From Zonotrichia leucophrys gambelii (Eukaryota; Chordata; Aves; Passeriformes; Passerellidae), in NCBI RefSeq assembly GCF_028769735.1, contig NC_088172.1, positions 59,923,075 to 59,987,074 of the forward strand: a stretch of DNA of 64,000 nt. The letters run 5' to 3'. The translations under genes were made by a program, and so were the position numbers. Shown piece after piece: positions 13,301 to 24,186 of this stretch. How positions within the stretch are numbered: position 1 is the stretch's first letter; each line of letters begins with the position of its first letter. A model generated the notes under the pieces. It worked only from the letters and a program-made list of their open reading frames with translations, made no database searches and had not been told where the DNA came from.

Positions 13301-14340
13301 CAACTTCTGTCTCTGAAAAACATTCCTATTTCTGATGGAGATCATAGTTCTTTACTCCGGTGTTCATTCTTAGGACCATTATCAAACTTATGTCTTCCTT
13401 TCCTCAGCTCTCCAAAAAGTCCAGATCAGTTCTGTCCTTTTTCCTTCCTTTTATTGTTGCCACTGCGGCTCCCTATCATTGCCTGAGCTAATTCACCACA
13501 TCCTCTGTTAAAGTATCTCAAGGCATCTGCAAAGTTTGGAAGAGTAGTTAAAAGTAGTTGCAGTAGATGATAATAACAAACTTCTAGCACGATATTGTTG
13601 GTTTGAGCTCTCTGAGATGTGAGAAAGGTAGAACAAGTAAGGGTGAAGGTGACCCAGTTTGCATGGAAACCTCTGCTTGAATTGCACGATTTACCAGCAC
13701 ACACTCCACAAGGTGCAGTGCACAGTAGAGGATTCTTTTGCAAGATCATTCTTGTAATAAGAGCTACAGTTTCCAGAAAAGACCCTTTCAAATCGAAATA
13801 TACCAAAGTGTAACCACTTAAGTACCTTGTGTTCTTGTGGATGTTGAGTTCTGGGCATTTCAACCCCCTTGCAAGAGCGGCATTGCAAAATTATTCTTGT
13901 CTGCATGGGGAAGTAAGACTGAGAGACCTGATCTTTTTCTTTTATCTTAGCCAATGTGAGGCCTTCACAAGTTAGGCAGTTGCCTAGGACATGGCAAAAC
14001 AGTCCCGAGGGTGTCTTGAGGTGTCCTTAGGGTTTCTTCCTATCTGCCTGAAACAGGTTCACTCTGCTCTCTGTGTTCCACTGCTCAGGAAAGTCTGCAG
14101 TGCCAACAGAGCACAGGTTCTCCATAGTTTTCACTGAAAAATATACATGAGGTGTCCAGCATAAGACAGAGGAAGAGGCAGATTCCTTGTCGGTAAAGAA
14201 ATATGAGGGAGGTGACCCAGTTTCCCCAACAACTCCCCTTTTTCTTCCCTATCCCATTAGCCCACATTCTCTTCCTGCCCAGCCCACCAGTGATGCCTAA
14301 TCTCATTTACAGGGCTGCTGCCAGATCTGCTGGCAGCTGC
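10315..14340. other. Proximal intergenic DNA before the RGS7 CpG island
   Basis: AT-rich sequence without a recognisable gene or interspersed repeat. It includes a perfect 16-bp tandem duplication at 11,756-11,787 containing TTAGGG. CpG frequency rises only after about 14,340. Overlapping open frames on both strands at 13,426-13,954 show no family signature, so I treat them as chance. Confidence 0.55.
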
Positions 14341-14382
14341 AGTTTCTTGGCCGCTGTTTTCGGTGAGGGAGCCTAGAGCGCC

Positions 14383-14418
14383 GAGGAAGAGGAGGAGGAG
14401 GGAGGAGGAGGAGGAAGG
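14383..14418 (+). repeat. GGA-rich homopurine tract in the promoter
   Basis: A 36-bp run contains only purines, dominated by GGA and GAG triplets with eight or more GG doublets. Such (GGA)n tracts can form G-quadruplexes or triplex DNA in vitro (established for the motif class) and bind purine-tract factors. It sits at the upstream edge of the CpG island, before the likely start of transcription. Confidence 0.9.
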
Positions 14419-14464
14419 CTGCTGCTGTGTGGCGGAGCGGCGGCAGCGGCAGCGGCAGCACCTT

Positions 14465-14488
14465 TGACGTGCCCGTCCCCCACGTGAC
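14465..14488 (+). promoter_or_regulatory. CRE-like half site and CACGTG E-box
   Basis: A TGACGTG motif (14,465-14,471, CREB/ATF-like) is followed 10 bp later by CACGTGAC (14,481-14,488). The second is a palindromic E-box whose reverse complement GTCACGTG matches USF, MITF/TFEB or MYC-type bHLH-ZIP sites. Both lie in the CpG island upstream of the putative RGS7 leader exon, a typical location for such sites. Binding is inferred from motif only. Confidence 0.5.
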
Positions 14489-14510
14489 GGCCGCTCCATT
14501 GCGGGGAGGG

Positions 14511-14545
14511 AGCTGAGCTGAGCTGAGCTGAGCTGAGCTGAGCTG
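14511..14545 (+). repeat. (AGCTG)7 pentanucleotide array
   Basis: Seven perfect head-to-tail copies of AGCTG lie inside the CpG island just 5' of, or within, the RGS7 leader. Each unit contains the palindrome AGCT, and consecutive units create overlapping CAGCTG-like and GAGCTGAG motifs. Perfect arrays of this kind are prone to copy-number change, so length may vary between individuals or species. Confidence 0.97.
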
Positions 14546-14559
14546 CCGCCGCTCCGGCA

Positions 14560-14761
14560 GAGCACGGCAGAGCCGCAGCCTCGGCGGCGGCGGCGGCGGC
14601 AGCAGCGCCTCCGCCCGCAGTGCGTGTGTGTGCGTGTGTGTGATGAGCGATCGCCGCGTCCCTCCGCCCGCTGCCGGCTGACACCCACCGCGCGGGGCGC
14701 GCCAGGAGCCGCAGGAGCAGCCGAGGAGCCGCGGCCAGCTCGCAGTGACCTTGGCCCAGAG
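14560..14761 (+). other. RGS7: Putative non-coding first exon of RGS7
   Basis: The best splice donor in the island that could join to the coding exon is CCCAGAG|GTAACC, cutting after 14,761. The exon start is not defined by sequence, and 14,560 is only a placeholder inside the island. The candidate exon contains (CGG)6 at 14,582-14,599 and a GT-rich stretch at 14,621-14,642. Reading back from the RGS7 start through this join, the frame is open to a TGA at 14,679-14,681 with no in-frame ATG. This supports the start codon at 15,906. An alternative donor, GCG|GTGAGG at 14,932/14,933, cannot be excluded. Confidence 0.45.
14643..14681 (+). other. Possible short upstream ORF in RGS7 leader
   Basis: An ATG at 14,643 opens a 12-codon frame (MSDRRVPPPAAG) ending at TGA 14,679-14,681, within the putative leader exon. 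Its context has G at -3 and A at +4, so it is moderate. If transcription starts upstream of it, the leader would carry a complete uORF that ends before the main start codon, a common arrangement for reducing translation. It depends on an unmapped start site. Confidence 0.35.
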
Positions 14762-15871
14762 GTAACCGAGCGGGCGGGCTCCGCGCCCCTCCGCGCCCCC
14801 GCCCTGCGCCTCCCGCCGCGGAGCCGCGGCCCCGCTCCCGCCGGGCCCCCGGGCGGCGCCGCCGCTGTCCGCGGTGCTGGAGGGAGCTGCGGGCGCCGCG
14901 CCGGGCTGCCCGCGGGGAGCCGAGCCGGTGCGGTGAGGTGCGCCCGGCCTTTGGCCGCCCGGAGCCGCGCAAACCCCGCGGGCGCTGCGGGGGCAGCGCG
15001 GGCCGGAGCGCGGACGGGGGCAGCCAAGCCCGAAGGCGAGGGGACTCGCAGGCTGGGGAGGGCTCGGGGGGTTAGCGCTTGGAGTAGGGCTCGGCGGCTC
15101 TCCGGGCTCTCCGCATCCGCCGGTGTGGTCTGTAGATGGAGCACATTCTTACACCTGCGTGCAAAGCCGGAGCTACGGCATGATCCGAGCTCTTGCTCAG
15201 TGCAGCTCCCGTGTGACCCGGGGGAGGGCGGGGAGGAGACGGGGCTGGCAGGGAGCCGGTGTTTGGCGGTAAAGTGCGATGAAAGTAGTTGAAAGCAACC
15301 GGAACAGTGTTCTGGCTTGGTTCTTCATTTTCCCTCGTCACCTGCTCCCCTGCCCCGCCGTATGGGGGGGCACAGATGAGCTGGTGAATTACAGGGAGGT
15401 TCAAAGCGTCTGGTTTGCTTTTCGTGCGTTTGGCTGTTGTGAAAGTTGCTACGACCCGAGGTGCGAGCGGAGGGCACTGCTGAATGCACGTCACGGGCCG
15501 AGTCAGTGCTCCCAAAACTGGCCTGGAAGGCGCAGAGCGTCCCTTGGTGAGCCCGCGCATGGGAGGGAGAGGCGCTTCGTGAGGAGGCGTCTGTGTGATG
15601 TGGTGGTTAGCGGTGTGGCAGGGAGCTGCTCCCAGTGACAATTCATTAACGTTTAAATTAGATCAACACCTTACATCCATAATTTACCGGCAAAAGAGAG
15701 TAATGATAGTAAATGACGAATTAGGAGCTTCGCTCCCATGTAAATATCTGTTGGAGTGAGAGCATACGCTGATTTTGATAACGTGTTGGTAGAAAGTCAG
15801 GTCCATTAATCATCAGGGAAGCAAGGAGACCTGAGGCGATGCCCTATTGAAACCACTTTTACCTTTTACAG

Positions 15872-15983
15872 TGCAGCATCCAAAAGCGGATCAAATTTGT
15901 GGGACATGGCACAAGGAAATAATTATGGGCAAAGCAGCAATGGGGTGGCTGATGAATCCCCAAACATGCTGGTGTACAGAAAG
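15872..15983 (+). other. RGS7: RGS7 exon 2 (5'UTR end plus first coding segment)
   Basis: The exon is bounded by a pyrimidine-rich acceptor (ACCTTTTACAG ending at 15,871) and a near-consensus donor AAG|GTAAGC after 15,983. It has 34 nt of leader followed by the start codon. A second AG at 15,875-15,876 could serve as an alternative acceptor 5 nt downstream. Neither choice changes the protein. Confidence 0.85.
15906..15983 (+). CDS. RGS7: RGS7, first coding exon (residues 1-26)
   Basis: RGS7 is a regulator of G-protein signalling of the R7 family. It speeds GTP hydrolysis on Gi/o alpha subunits in neurons, acts as an obligate complex with G-beta-5, and is anchored by R7BP or GPR158. The exon encodes 26 residues starting MAQGNNYGQSSNGVADE and ending in MLVYRK, which I recognise as the very conserved RGS7 N-terminus just before the DEP domain. 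Position 10 is serine where I recall threonine in mammals. The ATG has a strong context (G at -3, G at +4) and the exon ends at a codon boundary (phase 0). The later DEP/DHEX, GGL and RGS domains are not in this window. I found no following exon encoding the expected MEDVIARM continuation, so the gene extends past the right edge. Confidence 0.95.
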
Positions 15984-16518
15984 GTAAGCCTTTGTATTTT
16001 TCAGAAGCTGAGGAAGGTGAAATCCTGGGCTTTTTTGCCGAGCAAGTGAAGCCATTATTTTTGTTTCTCTCCAATTTCTTGAATAGGGAAATTATTGTAT
16101 CTGTTGAATGGTTTGAAATGGTAAAATTTGCACACGTCAACATTGCTGCTTTTCAATTTGAGATACTTGATGTATTTCAGTTACTTTCTGCATTGATACA
16201 TATTATATGTTATGGTGGTGATGTGCCAGAGACTGGACCATGTTTTGAGCTCAAGCGTTCACTTTAAAAGTTTTATTTGTAAAAAGATTTCATATGTATT
16301 AAAGCTAAATATTAACTGTACAATACAGTGTTTCTGTCTTGTGCCGAGAAGTCGGAACCCCTTATTTATTTCATATGAGGGGAAAAACTGATTAAAGATT
16401 TCACTTATCTCTGATTGCCACAAGTCAAAAACCTCCCAAAACCATACACTTTAGAATTTTTCTCTGGAAAGGCTTCTGGTGTAGTTATTCTTACAACACC
16501 AATACACGTAATTTCGAG

Positions 16519-16537
16519 GCCTCACTAATAGTGAGGC
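16519..16537. repeat. 19-bp perfect palindrome
   Basis: GCCTCACTA and its exact reverse complement TAGTGAGGC flank a single central A. This could be a dimeric protein-binding site or chance. It lies about 540 bp inside the RGS7 intron. Confidence 0.9.
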
Positions 16538-19500
16538 TTATTTAGTGATTATGCTTTAATTTAAGTGGGAGTAAAGGCTTGGAGATTTTGCATTATGTGG
16601 TGTTTTTTTTTTAAAGTCTGAATTGCATCTAAGAAAAAAGAATAACAACATAAATTCCAATAATAGTGGAGAAAAAATAATTTTGCTGTTGTAAATTGAA
16701 ATAAGTAATTATACAACTGCTTGTTTATTCTTAGAACACAGTGCTTCTTAACTTGTTTGTGGTTGTTTTTACCAGGTGGCAAAAAATCAATACTTTACTT
16801 TGTTAGAGGCATTGACTTTTCCCCTTACGAGTTAACTATAATAGAAAACATCTGATATATAATCAGTTTAGTCTTTGTGGTGAACTGAAGTATAAACAGT
16901 AACTGTGGTAAGTGTTCTTTTCCCAGAAATTAAGAAATAGTCTTGAATTGAAGTCTGATGCATGCTTTTTTCTCTTCATGATGAGTTGCTGATTTCACTT
17001 AGTTTGTTGTATCTGCTGTTTTGTGAAGTTAGGTTCCTTTTTACATAAGTGAATGTGGTTATCCTTCTACGAATGCACATCTAGAAAAATATAGGATTAC
17101 CTTGCCATTAACAGCACAGGTGTGTTTCAAAAGGCAATTGCATACATGAAAATATGCTGTACATATGAAAAGCAATATACTAGATCTTATATTGTTCATT
17201 ATAGGTTTTTGATCTTTCTAAACAGAATCTTTCCACATTTGCCATTTACTTCAATGCTGGCAAAAAGGTCTTTTCTCCACTTATTTAGGACACGGAGGGA
17301 CAACACAGAGAAACTGTTTTTCTCTTCCTTTGGTGAGTTTTGTAAAATTTGTGACCTATGGTGTTTTGTATGACCTCATGCCAAAATTTATCATGGCCTC
17401 AGGGCAGCTTCACCTCTGAGCAGCATCGAGATTGAATGAACAGCTGAGAGAAGTAACGAGAGTCCTGGTGGTGCACAGGAGATTTGAAAATGAGGAGTGG
17501 GAATAGGACACACCACCTCAGGTGTAGGCTCAGCAAATCAAGACATCAAACACCTCTTTTGTTCTCTGTGATACATCTGCAAAGGGATGATATGAATTTG
17601 TGTCCTTCAGTGCAGCAGCGGTCCTTCCCTTGTTGTCACTAAGAGCACAAGTTGTGCTCTGAGTATTAAACTTTGAAAAATTCTGACCTTCTACAGCATT
17701 GCCTGCCCTATTTGTTTGTGGGGTGTTTTTTTACCTATTTATTTTTGTTGCACAGTGAATTAAAGATAATTTCTGATTATGCACACTGTGTTAGAGTACG
17801 GAGAGAAAACTGAGTAGCCCTTCCTTTGGCAATACTCAAGAAACAGGCAACAAAATAATAGATAGCTTTTCAAGAAGTTGTCTGCCTTTTCTTGAAATAA
17901 GATATTGGTGTAAGCAAACATGTTCTAAATTCTGGGTCTGGAACATAAAAGGAGGATAGTCAAGTGGAAATCATGTCACCTTAGAGTATGTAATCTCTGA
18001 GTATAATTCTTTAATAGGAGCAACTAAATCACAGAATTTCTTGTAATACACTTGAAAACACAACACTTCTCTCTCTGTCTGTCATTGTGTTGGGAATGAG
18101 AGCACTGTATGAACAAAGAACTAGATCTGACAGCTTCGTGAAGGACTCTCTTTTTTGGCCAACTGGAAACGTATGAACAGTTTTTAGAAAAAAAATATAA
18201 ACATGCTACTGGCTGGGTTCAGTCAGAACTGAATTTGAAGTCTTATATTTTAAATAATGTTGTCAAAATGCACAAAGGTGGAAATGCTTTCTTCCAGTAG
18301 TTTATACATGAACAGATGGAAAATCACACATTTTGTGATATCTGTATTGGCAAAGAGTAGATGGGATATCTCTTACTTACGTTAATGGAGAGTTAAAATT
18401 TGGCTGTCCTGTGAAGACTGTTATTTTGGCTATAAACCACAGTTTTGTAATCTGGTCATTCTTCCAGTCTGTCTAACTTCCGGACACAATCTGATCTAAG
18501 TATGTTCCTAACTACATGGAGTTACAGCCCTGTATTGCCTAAATCCCGATTCTGTCAGGAGCATTGTATAAAAAAATTTATACAGAATCAAGTCTTAGTG
18601 TTTTCAAATTTGGTTTTTAAGGCTTAATTCAAACTCTTCAAACTCTTGACAAAAAAGGGCTGGTTTTCTATTTTTTAAAATGCATTTGTTTTTTGATTAG
18701 TTGCTTATTTGAAGAATTGAACAATTGATAATCAAATTGTAATCTCAAGTAATATAGAGTGTAGATAGTATCTTATTCTCATAGTAGCTTTTATTCCTAG
18801 CTGAACAGTGGTTTCATTACATTTTGGTTTCAAAAAAGAATTTAAAAAAATCAGCATAGGATAATTCAATATTCAATACACACAAAACTAAGAATAACTT
18901 GAATCTGGAAAAGACAGCAGCACTGATAAATAGTTCCCTATATAATTTTTACTCTGCCTTTTAAGATGCTTGTGTCAGTGTTTTTATGCCTTGGGGAATA
19001 ATTTTTATTTTAATAGGATGTCAGCTGCATTATTCTTTTTGTCTATCAGCCTAATTATAAAGTAATGACATGTGACACATCATTGGCACTGACATACCTT
19101 AGAAAAAGTCCTGAATTTTTCTGCTGGTAGCCCGAGGTAAATATGAAAAATGTAAAACCCCTCCTTTCATTTCTTCTCTGACAGAGTCCGTTCTAGTCAG
19201 CAATTAAAAGAGATAAGAGACTGAAATCCCTAGTATTTTAACATCACAAATTGCTCATGCAGAAATCTCATATTTTGGCAACACTAACTTGCTGCATCAA
19301 GCTAGGTCTTAGGGAAGAAACTTTAGATGTAGTAGTGTAATGGAAGGCCCATACTGTGGAGTTTTTCTAAGTTTCAGAGCCTGACCAGCCTTTTCTTTTT
19401 TTTAATAGTTTTAAATCTCTGCGCACAATTATAAGAATGAGAATTTCCTGTTAGGAACTTCTGTTTTAGACCTACTACTGGTCTTGCTAAACCTTTCTTT

Positions 19501-21862
19501 ATCTTTCTGGTCTGTGCTTTGCTTACTTTTTCAGTCAAACATATGCTGCAACTATTAGGAGTCCTGATTTGCAAGTTTAATGGTTATTGTATTGCTGCCT
19601 GAACTAATTTCATTTGAGAGCTGATAGCTTTATTTTGTAGCAATACGATTATCCTTGTTTGAAAGGTAATATTCTTGTGGCTGAGATTTTGGCTCTCTAC
19701 CTTCCTAACTGCCCCAAGTATTAAAATAGCTTTTGCCAAGTCTGATTAAAATCACTGACAGTGGGGCTTTTATAATCTAATAAAGATAATGAGGTGTTTG
19801 TTCTGTTTCTGTGACAGTGGTGGAAGGTCATATATACTCATGTATAACAAGGGCTGACTTTGTAATCTCAAACTCCTCAGTTTATCATGATCTGATATTC
19901 TCCATAGAAACCATGCCTCCAAAGCCTGATACTTTCCAATGTTGGTGCAAATGGGCAATAGCTGCAGGAACAACATCTGAGGAAACAGTGACAGCATCTT
20001 TTAATAACCATTCTCCATCTCTGCTTCCACCAGAGATGACTTCCAGTGTAGACTGCAGATAGTGCTGTGTTCTCATGTGGCTTTTGTTAACTGCTCCCTG
20101 AAAAGATTGTTAAAAAAAAAATAATATCATGGATAACTGTGTTCCTTAGAGCATGCAAGACTAAGGAAGGACATTTTAGGTGGATTTTTCTGAGTGTCAT
20201 CACTCACTTTGAAAAGAGCAGAATTACTCTGGTACTACATGTTTCTGAATATGCCATGACATTCTATGAGGGCATCTTATTTGTTACTACTACTTTGGAA
20301 AATTCAGGGTGCTCTAAGGTATTAGAGATAAATTGTGTGGGGTGGGGTTTTTTTTTTTTGTGTATGTGTGTGTGGTTTTTCCTTGTGTGTTTATAAATTT
20401 TTTAAAAAAATATTAAATTATACTCTAGATTATGCTGTTTCTCCTTCTGAGAAGAAGAGTGGCACTGGTGTGAGTCTGCTTGATGGTCTTGGTGTAATTC
20501 CAACACTCATCATTATAGAATTGGTGGGGAAGGATCTACATTTGTGAACCTTGGGAATTACTGCTGTAGGAAGAAAAGAATTTATGTTCCTACCCAATAA
20601 GTTATGAGGAAGTTGTAGTCCTGAAATAGCTGGTTGATAGTGAAGTAAGATTTTGCACAGGGAAATTTAGGGAACGGGGACTTGATAGAGATGGACAGAA
20701 TAGTTGCTAGATGCTGTGGAGTGCCTTTTGTTTTCCTGTATGTTCTCACCCTCATGTTTTGTATCTATCCTCTGTGCAGATTCACTTGGCTGTTTCCTCC
20801 CCTGAAATGGTTATAGTTAGTGCTAGGTGTAGCATGTATCTAAATTTTGTCATCATTTGTGATAGAAGCAGTATAAAGGATTTGATTGTCTTCACAGCTG
20901 TGTAGAATGACTGAAAATCCCAAGGAAACTCGATTAAAAAATGCATGCGAGTCTGCAGGTGGCTAGATCACTGAGAGGGGCACTTGTCCTGTTTTGGTGC
21001 TTCCTGATGGTATTTTCCATCCCTTCTGTTCTCCTCTTCCTTCCACTAGGTGTAGAAATACGTCAAGTGATACTGCAGTGAGAGGTTTACTGCTGCTTAC
21101 TGTTCTGAGCTTGATGTGCTCACATCACTGGCATTACTGTCAAATGCAAAAACCCCACAGCATTCTGTGCCACCATGGTAATTCCTTTCTCCATCCCACA
21201 TGTGCCGTCTGAAAAATGTATGTGCCTGTTTTGATTGTGCATTGTCATTTTCAGTTCCTCTGCTTCTTTGCTTTGAAGCAGTCTACATTTGTAGCTATGG
21301 AAACAATGATGCTATTGAGAGTGACGTGCAATATCGAGGCAGAAATTGTTTGTTTTGGAGTTTGTTTTCTTTCAGTTTAGGCTTAAAACATTCTTTGTGG
21401 ACTGCAGGAATTTTATAGTAACTCTATCATATCATAATATTTGACAGGTCCCCACCAAAGCTGATAAGAACTATACTGGTAAACACAATAAAATACTTTC
21501 ATGTATGTACAACTTTTTAAAATACGCTATTGCTTTAAAACTTTTCTGTCAGGGCTGTGGGAGGGTAAGCAGTGCAGGTATATAGTAATATAGAGTGTGA
21601 ACAATAGCTGCTTTTCAGCTATGACTCTAAAACACAAAGCTTTTGTGAAAGAGATACATAAAATTATTCTCCGTGTTGCAGATGAGTAAAATGGGACGCA
21701 ATGACATGCCAGAGCAGAGTAAAAGCTAAAAATCCTTTAATTTTTGGTAAAAAAAGGAGCAAGCTATTTTCTACAGAAGAGGGAGCATAGAGCTAAGACT
21801 GCAAAATACTACCTGGAACTACCTGGCATCATCCATTACTCTTGCCTTTTTTCCCCTGCCTC

Positions 21863-21882
21863 TTTTTTTTTTTTTTTTTTTT
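21863..21882. repeat. Poly-T tract, 20 bp
   Basis: Twenty consecutive T. Unlike the tract at 60,670, I found no flanking target duplication, so it looks like a simple repeat. Confidence 0.95.
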
Positions 21883-24122
21883 ATGGAAACAGATTTCAGT
21901 AGTAGGGCAAGAAAAAATCTGAATTTTAGTAGTGTTAATATGAACCTTACCAAAATGCATAAGGAAAGAAAACTTTTGAGGGTGGGCTTAGTACTAGTAG
22001 AGATGGACCACTTCAGAAAAGTATCTTCAGCTGAAACTTTGAGATGATGATGCATTGAAGAAAAAGTCCAATTTCCCTGGGTGAAGAGATCAGCTGAGAA
22101 TTTTGATTTTTGGTGAGAGACCAGCTACAACCAGCTACAACTAAAAACTGAAGATAAAAAATGTTGAGCTCATTTTAAAAATATGTGTTGGTTATAAGAG
22201 TAACTGGAATAGATACAGTGGGAATGAGGCTGGCTGCTGGGAAGCCATGGGGGACATTGGAGCAGAAAGGTCTGAGGAGCAGAGCTGGGAGCTGCAGTTT
22301 CATTTGGCACCTGACAACAGCCTGGGTTAGTGCAGGAGAGCAGCCTGGCCAAGAAATAGAGCTGTAGGAGTAGGCATAGGAGCATCTCATAAATTCATTG
22401 CAACTGCCAGGGGAAGCTTTTACCAGATAACTTATGGAATTCTTAACTGACAGGAATGGGACTGTGGCATTTGGACTATTTAGCCTCCAAAAATCTGGGG
22501 CTGGTTTTGTGCTTGTGTGTGTATTTATCTGTGTTTGAAAGCTTCCTTTTTCCGATGCTGCTGTGGATCTTTCTCAGTTTGTAATGCTCAGTGTGTCTTT
22601 GAGAAGACGGTTTTATGGGCTTAGTTTCAGAGAAACTGCCTTGTCTGTGAAGGTGGTCAGGGCATCACAAAGCCAGTGACATCACTCTTGCTTACTCTTA
22701 CTGTTATTACCTTCTTACTGTTATTCCCTCAAATATACTTCTGGCTAAAAGTTTATTGCTGATGATTAGAAACTGGAAAGATGACATTGTAATGTATATT
22801 TTATCCATATTTTTCCAATGAAGTGGCCTATTTTTCAAGATTTTTATAGTTTCACTATTTTTACTCAATGGAGGACATCTCTATAGCTGTTAAATGAAAC
22901 TGAAGTCTATTAGATCCATGGTGTCATTCAAACAAGAAATCCTTTTGGGGAAGGCTCTAAGAATTTATCATGTAGTATTCATATCAAACATGTGCTGGTT
23001 TGAATCTGAAAAGCCTCAATCAAGAGCCAAATAAGCACCAAGAACCATCTGGATGGAAATTTATCCATTGCAGTGAAATGATCATTCTCCTGGCATTCAT
23101 GTACTGTTTTAACCCAAACTCAGTAAAATGGGAATTTTGAAGATGTATTAGCTCTTCTGCGTCACTTCTGCTGGAGTTGTGTGTTTGCTTTCTTGCTGTG
23201 ACCTGTGCTGAATCCTGTTTACTAATGGAGTGTGAAGTTCTGGGGAGATTGTGCCACAGAGAAAGAGGTAGCAGGCACAGAGGATCTCTTCACAATGCAG
23301 TTTGGATGTACAAGGATTTTCTAGCTGAAAGTGAAAACTGCTCCCTGTAACATCAAAGGAATTTTTTGTGTCTTCCACTTATTCTTGGTGATGAAGATGG
23401 TTGTATAATGTGATTGTACATGTGTGTATATGCATATCCTCCCAGCCATGCAGAGTCCTGCTGCCCTAAGACCTATTGATTATTGATTCATTATTGAGTA
23501 GAGATGACCAAATGGTTGTATTAAAAATGTATAGTATTTGTACTTAAATATATTGCAGTTTTTTTACTATGCCTCATGTATGTGACGTAACACTATTGTA
23601 CATTGTCTCCCATGTTATGAAAATGAAATGCACTGAAACATTTCAATTAGCTGTTTAAAACCACCCTTAATTCTGATGGAAAGCTACAGTTTTTCTGATT
23701 TCCTTTTGTATCAGGATGAATAAGCAGTTTACTGAATGTTTTTTGAAAGACATATTAATGCTTCTTAACACCTACACTTTTCTGAACTAGAAACTGCAAG
23801 AAGTATTAATCTTCTGTGAACTAGATTCTGCCCTCGGATGTAGATTCATGGCATCTCTTGATATCAGCAGGAGCCATATAATTGCATTTGATGTAGAATC
23901 AATATCAAAAAGAAGAATGACAAAGCTTAATAATAACCCTCAAAATTACAGAAACTTTAGTCAAGTATTTTACAGTAAGAATTCTCTTTATGTTGTATGC
24001 TTCTGTCTGTATGAAGGAGAAAATACAGAACATATTGTGACTGTACTGCAAACCCCCTGATATTAGCATATTTAGTGCTGCAGGCCTAAGTCCAAAATTG
24101 TGAAAAATGATGGCTTCTTTGT

Positions 24123-24186
24123 AATGTAAAAGTTAATATATGAATGCTATTGTAAATGTAAAAGTTAATATATGAATACTATTGTA
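24123..24186. repeat. 32-bp tandem duplication
   Basis: Two adjacent 32-bp copies (24,123-24,154 and 24,155-24,186) differ at one base (GCTAT versus ACTAT near the end). This points to a recent local duplication. Confidence 0.97.

Larger units (their letters stand above)
14341..15600 (+). promoter_or_regulatory. RGS7: CpG island promoter of RGS7
   Basis: CpG density jumps from near zero to very high at about 14,350, peaks between 14,430 and 15,110, and tails off by about 15,600. No TATA box is apparent, and GC boxes such as GCCCCCGCCC near 14,795 fit a dispersed CpG-island promoter. The first RGS7 coding exon lies about 1.1 kb downstream on the plus strand, so this is very probably its main promoter and leader exon. 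Long open frames inside the island on both strands (14,257-15,144 minus and 14,624-15,292 plus) are proline, alanine and arginine rich, as expected from GC-rich DNA. I do not call them genes. A divergent non-coding transcript on the minus strand is possible but not shown. Confidence 0.85.

Noticed and set aside
13426..13954. Overlapping 145- and 87-codon minus-strand frames
   Set aside because: No domain, cysteine-rich chance composition, and no promoter or splice context.
14257..15144. 295-codon minus-strand open frame across the CpG island
   Set aside because: It is alanine, arginine, proline and serine rich, as GC-rich DNA produces. It overlaps the RGS7 promoter and leader and shows no domain.
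14624..15292. 222-codon plus-strand open frame in the CpG island
   Set aside because: Same compositional cause. It begins at a GTG-rich repeat and crosses the putative splice donor at 14,761.
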